Source: Chenopodium formosanum (lineage: Eukaryota > Streptophyta > Magnoliopsida > Caryophyllales > Amaranthaceae). From it: a stretch of 64,000 nt of DNA. Shown here piece by piece: positions 38,177 through 48,646 of this stretch. Numbering within the stretch: position 1 is the first letter of the stretch; each line of letters opens with the position of its first letter. The position numbers were made by a program, and so were the translations under genes. The stretch lies in assembly GCA_024500155.1 (NCBI GenBank), contig CM044872.1:51589460-51653459 (forward strand), given 5' to 3'. The notes beneath the pieces are model-generated. The model ran no database searches and was not told the origin of the DNA. It worked only from the letters and a program-made list of their open reading frames with translations.

Positions 38177-39016
38177 ATCTTCTAATCTATCCAGCTGTTG
38201 AAGATAATGTCCCAAATTTTGCTACAAAATGTTCTATTTTCATGTCTAATTTCAACAAATAGATAATAATGTTCTTGTGAATGTATGGTGGAATCATGTT
38301 GTTTGAGATACAGAATTTGCTCAAAATACTTGGAAAAAATGCACCTTTGATTTACTACTTGTAGTTCAGTATTCAAATCCTGATTCACATATTAGATTAA
38401 TTACAACAACATAGGAAGCAACAAAGGAATTGTAAAATGAAAGACTAGCCCTTGATACTCTTACAAACAAAATACTTCCGAGTTACGAGTATGATCTTTA
38501 GTACTTGATAGTTGGAACTCTTTTACATTGAAACAACTTGAACATCCAATTTCAAGAACTCTCATCCACGCCTTTAACTCGCCATCTCAATCCTGCAAGG
38601 AGTTTATCAAACAAACAGGAAACACATAATAGGGTATGTAAATTGTTACCAACGCTAGAATTTACAGGAGCAAGTAACTAGTTGTATTGCATATTAGTGT
38701 AACTCCCGTAGAATCACTGATATAAACTAAAATCAAGAGACTAATTTCTCCAAAGATACTACGAAATTTCTATATTTCTCTAGTTATGCAACTGGTCAGA
38801 CAATAGAAATGGAAAACTGTATATACAAAGAAGCGAAAGAGGAGAGAATGGTACAATCAATTTACAAGAAGGTAATAGGCTCCCGACACTGCATAGCTCA
38901 GCTCTACTCAAGCAGTAAATGGAAAATTTAGCAGCGCGACTACAAGACCATTACAAAGGCCCTTAAAATCAGCATCTGTGATGCAGCTGATTGCCTGGGC
39001 ATTGATGCTAATAATA
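38177..39016. other. convergent 3' region
   Basis: Holds the 3'UTRs of the TMEM220 (+) and SUVR5 (-) genes. No independent gene seen. A possible 3' splice site on the minus strand (CCTTGCAG, near 38597) might indicate a 3'UTR intron of SUVR5. Confidence 0.4.
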
Positions 39017-42000
39017 TTAGTAAAGGCGACCCCTACAAGTCGAAGCTCCGCACAAGCAGGGGCATCCGTCTCCGGCCTGTAGCTGATAGTGAAAGTCAAA
39101 ACAAAGTTCTTCCCCGGCAGCTATCTGTCCCAATATAGACAAGTTACAAGTGAAGAGTGATGGCAATGAAGGTTGGAAAAAAATTATAATAATTGTTCAT
39201 CAATCAATTAACTTTTTAAAAGCACAAAGAGTGCCACAGAAGCAGTTGAAAAAAAAAATTAAAAAAATTTAAATGTCAGAACGATTCTATCGCATGCTTG
39301 GATTTGAGGTAAATAAATGTCGGTAGATCTTCACAACAGCGGCATTACTTAAATTTTCAGGGAACAATAAAACTTAAGTATGTTCATGGGTTCAAAGCTA
39401 GTAGGGCTAAATTACGGGAATTTGTTGATGGATGGAAGTGGAGGTGGGTGGTGGAGGACTCTTAATCCATATGAGATACAAAATTATTTGCATGCTTGGA
39501 TTTGTGGTAAACATTTAACGGCATATATGAGAACGCGATAAAGAGAAGGAAGATTGGGTAGATGTGGTGGGTTCAAGGAACCCCTTCCTCCTCCCTAAAC
39601 CACCACCTCCACGACTCAATCCATCACCCTTTTCTTTATTTTCTCTTCTTACACGCACAACACAAAATTAAGCATGCCTAAGAGAGAATTTATTTTTGCC
39701 ATATAATTATAGAAATTTCAACAATAGAAATACCCCTAAATAAATTATTACGGATACATTCTAAGCAAGGCCTTAATATGAAAAGGTGAGAATAAATAAG
39801 AAAACCACTTGCAAAATAGTTTCTCTTAAAGAGTACCCCAGAAAATTATAAAAGATCACTTCATCATTTAATACTTTTCATTTTTGATGGAATATTCACT
39901 TACATCCTGTTTTGCATAGAAACCAACATGGGCAAGCTGAAAATCCATGCTTTCCACAAGAACCAGGTGACTGTCAAGATTTGGACAGCAGCTACACAAG
40001 AAAACATAATTAGAGCACCAGGCAACAAAATCAGATAACACATAGTAAGGGAATTAGAATTATAACCGGAGTATGAAGCAAACATTTAAAAGGGCACGAT
40101 TAAACATAAGCTTATCACTATTTAACAATAAACTTAAAATCTAGTTGTATTAGATATCTCAAAAATGTGCGCTTGCACTAATCAACTTTCTATTGCATGT
40201 GATTAGCAGCACAATAGTAGCATCATCTATGATACATGATTCTTGTCTTCAATTTGTCTCGTGCAACAGGTTGATGCATCTACCTGTCTTTGTTAATATG
40301 ACTGAAGGCAAAAATTAAATACGTGGTAAAAAAAAAAAAATTCATGACTTGTGCCCAAAATGAATTAAAGAATCTACAAACCAACACCTAGAAGTTCTAT
40401 CACTAGATCTAGCAGACTCCAAGAAAATGAGTAAGCAATGAAGATCTTTTAACTAACTCTTATAACAAACAGGCTTCCCTTCATAGACAACCTATAATTT
40501 TTTTGACAAGAGCAATATTGCAATAACAAGTATACACAGACTTAATTTTTCACAATGCAATAACATATCATACATAGCAAAATTTTGCAGCTATTCATCA
40601 GAGGCACGTTATGTAGCCCCTATCATGAAAAAGTGAATCTAAAAGAAAAGGCTAAGTTATTTAACCTAAAATATGTGCCAGATTAAAAAATAATGTTTCA
40701 CCAAGTAGCTTAAGACCACTGCTTCCTCACCTGTGATTTATGAAACGCGAAACATTTCCATATTTTGTAGCATCAATAAAAAACTTGGCTTCCCCTTCAA
40801 TCAATTCACTCATGTGCTTTGTATGGGTCGCCATGTCATAGATATAATCACAACCTTCATTTTTACACCTAACAACACAAAAGGACTTATGTAAGTGCAC
40901 AATAGCGATTCCATAAGGTAACGACTGACTGACGATGGATATGATATGAACCTTTTGCGCCTTCTGTCTACTTCCTGTTCATTTAATATTTCACCAACAA
41001 ATTCACATACAAATGTGCCGCGCAAAATATTTTCACCAGCTCGGAGTGCCCAACCCTGTCAATAAAGCTGGAAGAGTCAATTGATGCTCCAATCGTCAAA
41101 ACAATCTCAAAACATTAAATAATAGAATAAAATAAAATAAAACCTTTTTCAATGTTTTGAAGACTTCCATCTTTACTCTAACCCCATTCTGCAATACCCT
41201 ATTTGGGCAGTTGCTACTACACTTACACAAGTTATTGCATTCATAGATGAGATAATTATCCTGCACATCACCAAGAATTAGAAAATTCTTTATTACTTCA
41301 GTAACATAGCCAAGTTTTAAAAAGAACAGAGAATAATAAGGTTATATATAGATGAAGTTTGCATCAACATTTTAAAGACCAACATTAAAGTGGTATATAT
41401 CAATCTCAAATAAAGGTTGAAAAGGACATTTATCGCAAACTAGGTATTTTCAGAAAGCAAAGAACAATAAAAAAGGATTTCAAAAGAAATAATAAATAAA
41501 TAGGAACACAAGAATTAGTCATTTCTAAGTTGCAACTAATTCTACATGAAAGCTATAACCAATGAGATTAAAGAATACAAAAAGTAAAGAGCTCGTAGTC
41601 TCTAAAATGAGTACCTTCAGAACTAGTCGACCTTTATCATCATAAGCGAATCTTCCTTCCATAAGCTTTCCATCGATATCCTTCGCATACTCGAAATCAT
41701 TGTTGAACAGGTATACGTGATCACATGTCTCAGGATAGCAAGTTGATTGTGAACAGCCACACCCTAACTGCAAATTCTGAAAGCAAGAATAAATTACACA
41801 CACACACACACACACAAAATAAAAAATAAAACAAAATAAAGGGGAAGGAGAAGAAGAAGAAAAGGATCCTTTTGTTCTCAATCAATGAAATTAAGCTACT
41901 CCCTCCATCCTTTATTTTTCCCCAATTTCCTTTTTAGTTTGTCCCTTTAATTTTGCCCAATTCTATTTTTGGACAAATGGGACCATACCTTTATTCTCAC

Positions 42001-45000
42001 AAGTCACAACCACCCCATTAACCCCACTGTTTTTCTCTCTCATCATCTTTTCCAACCAAATACTCCCTCCATGTTTAAATAAATGAAATGTTGTCCTTGC
42101 GCACGTATGTCAATGCAACACTTTGAATGATAATATCTTTAAGGCCCCGTTCACTTCACCTTATTTTTTGCTAAACTTAAATTAGTTTTTACTGAACCTG
42201 AAATTAATATTACCGAATTGAAATTATTTTTACTGATTTTCTATTATATTTCTTCTTTAAGTTTACTGATTTTTACTGAACTGAAATTATTTTTGCTGAA
42301 ACTGAAATTATTTTAACTAAATATTTTTTTTTTTAAGGTGAAGTGAAAAGGGTCTAATTATCAATAAGTAAAAATTATAACAATTGAATATCAATAAACT
42401 ATTCATTAAGATGATTCCAACAAATCCCCATAAGACTATATTTATTCTTATGTATAAATCAAATAATCACAAGACTATATTTACACAAAGTGATTTAGAT
42501 GAATAATGCAAAAAGTCAAAACATTTCATTTATTTAAACACGGAGGGAGTATTAATAAAGTAACATTACCTCTAAGGAAAAAAAAAAAGGACAGAGGGAG
42601 TAGCTTTTAACGACAAGTAGACCTAGTTATTGGACGGGCCGGGCCATGATTGGTGCGGGACAGGTCAAAAAGGTTCGCATTTTATAGGGCCAATGCGAGT
42701 CAAGGGTCAATAACGGATCAATAATGGACGGGCCAATAAATTATCAATTAAAATAGATATTGGACAAAACCATTATGAAGTATATATGAATACGAAAATA
42801 TCTATGTAATTTTTTTCACATTATCTATTTTCTTTATCTATTAGATTGGACAAACATTTTGGCCCTATATTGACCCTACCCAATAAAAGCCCTGTCCATT
42901 AAGAACCCTTTAAGTTTGGCCCTAGCCCTATTATCATTGGGCTACCCTACCCATTAACCAAGTTTGACATCAAGGCATTGTCTTCAATGAAGAGTGGAGG
43001 TAGGTAAAGCACAACTTCTAGCAATTTTATTAATTCACAAATGTCTAGGCACACATCTCTAATGCCAAAAATAAGAGCATACCCATTGGTTGCCTTTTTG
43101 TAGTGGGCATGAGGAGAGAGAAGATAAAATATTATTTTAAAAATAAAATTTCATCAATTTTGGAGAGAGAAATGCCATCACCAGGTCATGGCCATAACCT
43201 TTGGCAAAAAATGGCAAAGAATTAGAGTCTGCCACTGGTCCTGCTATAATTGGCTGATAGTATTTATTTTTTATATTCTTTTTAGTTATTTAGTACAAGT
43301 ATAATTAAGAAAATATTTATGACCCGGGTAAGTAGGGGGCAACCAATGAGAGTATATGGGCATAAGTGAGTATGAGAATTGGGCATAAATGAGATGGAAG
43401 AGAGAGATATGAATTAAATATTTGATGACCGCCATTGGCATGGGCAACCATTGGCTTTGCTCTAAAAATAGCATTTCACACTTCCACAAATGCATTATTC
43501 AGGAAGTTACTTATATTTCCTTCCTTTCTATCCAAATCCTATCTGCTCTCATAAATTTGGTGTAAACTGAAAGTTGTTTAAAACCTTTCCTTTTTTTTAA
43601 TCCAATTCCTTCCAACTAAATAAGCTGTACATATAAGCCATAAAGTGATCCACTTTAATCATGATATTAGTGAAACATACATAAACAGTTTCCAAGTGGG
43701 GAAAACATTCCCCTGATTCAAAGCTTAATAATCTAGTAAAGCAGAATTGAAATTCAAAGGGAGATGCTTGAAGATACCTGCATATTGACTTCAAGGGATA
43801 TATCTAAAAGTGGCTTAGTCGCATATGTAAAGCTCTCCCATGGCATGAAAAATGCTTGCCCATCAAAGTCATATGTTGGATTATAAAGTGAATCTAGCAG
43901 GTTTTTGTCTACCACACAAGGAACTGATACCTTTTCTTGTCCAAAACTAATATCATCACACAAGATAATGGTGGTTTGTAAGTGTCTCCATCTAAAATAT
44001 TGCGGATTCATGACAAAGTGGCACTCATCCATTTCGCATTCCTCTGGTGGATTTGGAGGTGGTGAATTTAGCCTTCCATGTTCATTCATGGGACAAGGCA
44101 AAACAGACCCCAAAATATGATCTTCCTGTGGTTTGCATCCTTTAGAGCAATTAAACCCCTCCTGATGCCAATCTACTGGAGTATTATGTTCACTGCAAAG
44201 CTTAGCAGCTTTCAAGTATAAGCGTTCAGGCAATTCTCCATACTTCTGCTCTAGTGACCTCTGAACACTCACCTTGCAGCAAGCAGAGCAAGCAATAGAT
44301 AAGATTTCATTATTACTAGGACGTGCTCTTGTTTTCTGAGCTTCAGAAGACAACATTTGTGCAATAGCTGAGCACTGAGCCTCGGTAAGTCTAACAGGAC
44401 CAGCAGTATCCATTACATGAGACTGCACATTTATTCGTCCAGCACCAATAGGATTAACAGGCTGTAATCGTTTCTTTAAAACTAAGCTACCCTTATTTCG
44501 GAGTCTATAAGATGCTCCACCAAGACCCTTTTTGAATCTGGGACGGCTTAGTCTTCCTGATTTTAGTCTATAAGCATAAAAGCGGAGGCCTTTCTTTTTT
44601 GGATGAGAGCTTACCAAACCTGGCCCCATATGAGCTGCCTGATGATGACGGCCTAAATCAGGTAGCAGATCAAACTTTAACCCACAGAATCTACAAATGA
44701 ACTTCCTAATACTGCTCTGACTCTCAGAATTATCAACAGAAGCAAGACTCGAGGTAATAAGATTATTCTGAGGACCCGCTAATTGGTGACCATTGTGCCC
44801 TCTTTTTGATTGTCTAAAACCTTCGGTGTGAGCTGAAAGAACATGTGACCATAACTCCTCAGAATTACCAAAATGGCTGCCACAAGGAATACACTGGATA
44901 AGCATGCAGTGCTCAACAAACTGAGCATGGTGTCTCTCCTGTACATGTGTCTCAAGAACCTTCCTGTTAGTGAAAGAATCAAGACAAATAGCACAGGCAT

Positions 45001-47903
45001 AGCCCCTAAAAAGCCACTGTGCTTCCTTATTGTGAGTGTCTATCCAGTGTGTCCCAAGTACTTGATCATCAGAAAACTCTTCAAAGCAAATTTTACATTT
45101 GAAACTTCCATCATCAACACCCTCTTCTTCTACAGGCACCAGAGCTAATTCCTCTACAGGAGAGCAGGAAACCTGTGAATTCTTCTCCAAATTAAAGCCC
45201 CATATCCTTGTCAACCTCTCTTTTTCTCGGGAAACCAGCTTCATTAAAAGTTCAGCTGTATGTATATCTTTAGAAGCTTCAGACAACGCCAACTGAAATT
45301 GAGTCTCTTTGGGAACTTGGTTTCTCAAGGATAATAAGCTTTTAAGGAGATTGTAGAAAAGCTCACATGCTTGATGCAAATGAGTTTTTTGCTTCTGGGA
45401 GGAACATGTCCTCAAAAGATCCACAAAAACTTCTTTGGAGATTATCCTACTCTTACCATTTCTAGCCCGTTTCAGCCAGCTTGGTATATGTTTATCACAG
45501 TATAAAGAATGCCTCTTAGGGCTTTCTAAACAGTTTGAATGGCCCTCATGCATGCCCAATCCAACGCAATAAGCTATCTCTACATTCTTATTGTTGGAAT
45601 CCTCAGCATGTTGTTCAGGCACTATCAGTTCAAGTTCTCCTCCATTAGAGTTACTTCCCTCCATAATTGTGTTCAAATGTCCTTCCAGAGGTCTTTCAGC
45701 TCCCCCAGCTATAACAATATCCTTACATGTGTTCTCGGACTTGTCTAGCAGCTCGTCACGTTTTCTCTTTAACTGACTTCCAGGTGAACTTGGGGGCATT
45801 GTTCCATCACCATGGGGGCGGTGCTTTTTACAAAAGGAGGTACCTGGGAGAGAGCGATGTTTGCACCTGGTACCTTGAGTGGTAGTTCCTTGACACATAG
45901 ATGATTCAGCTGGTGTAGAGGTCTCTGTTTTGACAGATTGTGTTGCAAAACGAGACATCAAATGAACACAGCAGTATTCATCACCATCATTAGCCCACCT
46001 TACACACCGCCTTCCCTTAGCCTCAATAAAAGCAATGCATTTCCGACTATTGACTCTAGAAGCTGGGGATTTTGTCTCAACCACCCCATTAACGGGTAGC
46101 AGCCTACTATCTTCTTTCTGGGTAGACTCTGCGTTTAAAGTATCGACCACAACCCCATGGTCCCCATCCCATCCATCTACGGCATTGCTCGGCGAGGAAA
46201 TTTGTGCTACTGTCTGGCCTAAAAGGTCCTCCTTAAGAGGCAAGAGCGCATTATCAGCATTCATAGTGCTCTGATCAGAGAAAAATGCCGAGTTAATCTC
46301 AACAATGGTATTTTCCTGACAGCTCTTATTTTCACCTACAGAATTATGTGGCTCTGCACGACGAACTTCAAGCTTAGGTCTCTTCCGGCTAATTTGAAGA
46401 CTCGTCATTGATGGACTAACACTAAAATCTTCTATGCAATTTTTGCTTGGCTGTTCTATGCCTCCACCACCTGACACAGACTGCGTCATTGAGAAACTTC
46501 TCATAACCTCATGCTTCCACATCTTCCACTGAGAACCTAATGCAGGCTGTCCCTGGGCATCTCGAAGATCATTGACTTCACTCCACAAAATAGAATTCAC
46601 CAATTCCTGAAGCAACAAATTATAAAATGGACATAAGCAAACAGACGTTAGAAGGTTCAAAAATTCCAAGAAAGGGAGCAACAGATTATCAGTCTTGGAA
46701 GTGACATCAACAATCATGGCCATCACAGCATTCATACCATACAATAATGTAAGTTAAGCCAAACATTATTTGTAATCTATAATCCAAACAACTATCAAGG
46801 GAGAGAAATGGAAGCAATAAAAGTTCAACGGTGGCCCAACAGCTCAAAAATAATAAAGCTTCAAAGCAAGGCCCTTGGCTACACGAGTTAGATCCATTAA
46901 TCCAAACTTTATTTGTAAGCTATAATCCAAAAAACTATCAAGGGAGAGAAATGGGGGCAATAAAAGCTCAAAGGTGGCCAACAGCTCAAAATCAATAAAG
47001 CTTCAAAGCAATGGCCCTTGGCTATACAAGTAAGATCCACAAGGGTCTTACCAACATCAGACAAGGTAAAAGAGCCTACCTGCAGCTCTTCAATACTCAC
47101 TTGGAAGGCAATTTCAACTTATGCAGAGAGAGAAGGTGAAGAGAGGGAGTGAAATCAAGAGTGACTGAAGAAAGAAATCTTCCTTACCAATTAATTTCTA
47201 CACGGATTTTTATATGGTATCATTTAATTCCACCGAATGAGTTTGGATGAGTTTGGATGGAAAGGATTTGACCATGAGTGAATGTTTTAAGTACCTAGGG
47301 TCGATCATCCAGAAGAATGGTGACATTGATCAAGACGTGACCCACAGGATTAAGTCAGGGTGGCTTAAATGGAGAGCGGCCACGGGAGTGCTATGCGACC
47401 GCAGCATTCCCTTAAAGTTGAAGGGAAAATTCTACAGGACTGCCATAAGACCAGTGTTGCTCTATGGTACAGAATGTTGGGCTTCTAAGAAAGAGCATAT
47501 TAAAAAGATGGAGGTTACGGAAATGCGCATGTTAAGGTGGATGTGTGGAAACACTTTAAGAGATAGAATCAGAAATGAGGTTATTCGCAAGAAAGTAGGT
47601 GTGGCGGGCATTGTAGATAAATTAAGGGAAAATCGTCTGCGTTGGTTTGGACATGTAAGACGGAGACCCGAGGGTGCACCGGTGCGAAGAGTGGAAGAGT
47701 GGGACCATGGAGGGATTAAACGAGGAAGAGGGAGACCAAAGATGACTTGGTTGGAAGGAGTGAGGAAGGATATGAAGTGCATGGATTTACGTGAGGATGA
47801 AGTTTTGGATCGTAAGGGATGGAGGAGAAAGATTTATGTTGATGACTACACGGAATAATCAAATTTGGTTCATGTTAGCCGACCCCACTTTTGGGATTAA
47901 GGC

Positions 47904-47934
<31 letters not shown>

Positions 47935-48604
47935 TAATTCCACCGAACTTATGCATATAGCACTGATGGCTAGTAAGAAACCTGAGGTCATGCTTAATTG
48001 TTCTTATAATAAGAATTCTTGTATATTAAGAGCATCCTCACGTATACACATCCAATGGTATACAAAGAAATTCTTTTGAGGTATGAAATTACCTCCTTCA
48101 GAAGTTCAATGGAATCAGCACTGACAGCATCCTGGCACTTATCTACCCACATTTGGAAAGAATGTTGCAGCCAGTTAGCATCGATGTACTGCCGCAATAC
48201 CATCTGTAGCAAAGGAGGAGAGAAGGGAGAATAAAAAAAAGATCAATTTAAGTTAAAAGCACTTGAAATCAAACAATTAGATAAGGAAAAGAAAGTAGTT
48301 CAGCAGATAATAATGCAACTCAAATATTACACAAGGAGTTACATTATAGAGTTAGAAACGGCTTGGAAATTCAAACACCACCTATAGCACAACCAAACTC
48401 CGAGCTTTAACAACCCTAGCCTCAAGAAAATGGCCACACCAAACAAGAAAATGGCGTTGCTTTACAATTAAGTCCACGTCATTTTAAAACAGCTCAAAAC
48501 CTCAAATGACCTGACACTTCAACAATGAAGGAATTAGAGGATGCCAATCCATGACCAAGGGTTGTACTTTACTTTACTTTGTGGGAAATTGTGTGAGGGG
48601 AGCG

Positions 48605-48646
<42 letters not shown>

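Larger units (their letters stand above)
41899..42600. mobile_element. outer Stowaway MITE of a three-level nest
   Basis: Terminal inverted repeats CTCCCTCCATCCTTTATTTT and, reversed, CTCCCTCTGTCCTTTTTTTT, with TA at 41897-41898 and 42601-42602. Its own length is about 213 bp once the inserted element at 42063-42549 is taken out. It lies in the SUVR5 intron between coding exons 5 and 6. Confidence 0.85.

Noticed and set aside
39290..39520. Repeated GCATGCTTGGATTTG in the last SUVR5 intron as a possible MITE
   Set aside because: The two copies are direct, not inverted, and no termini or target duplication could be defined.
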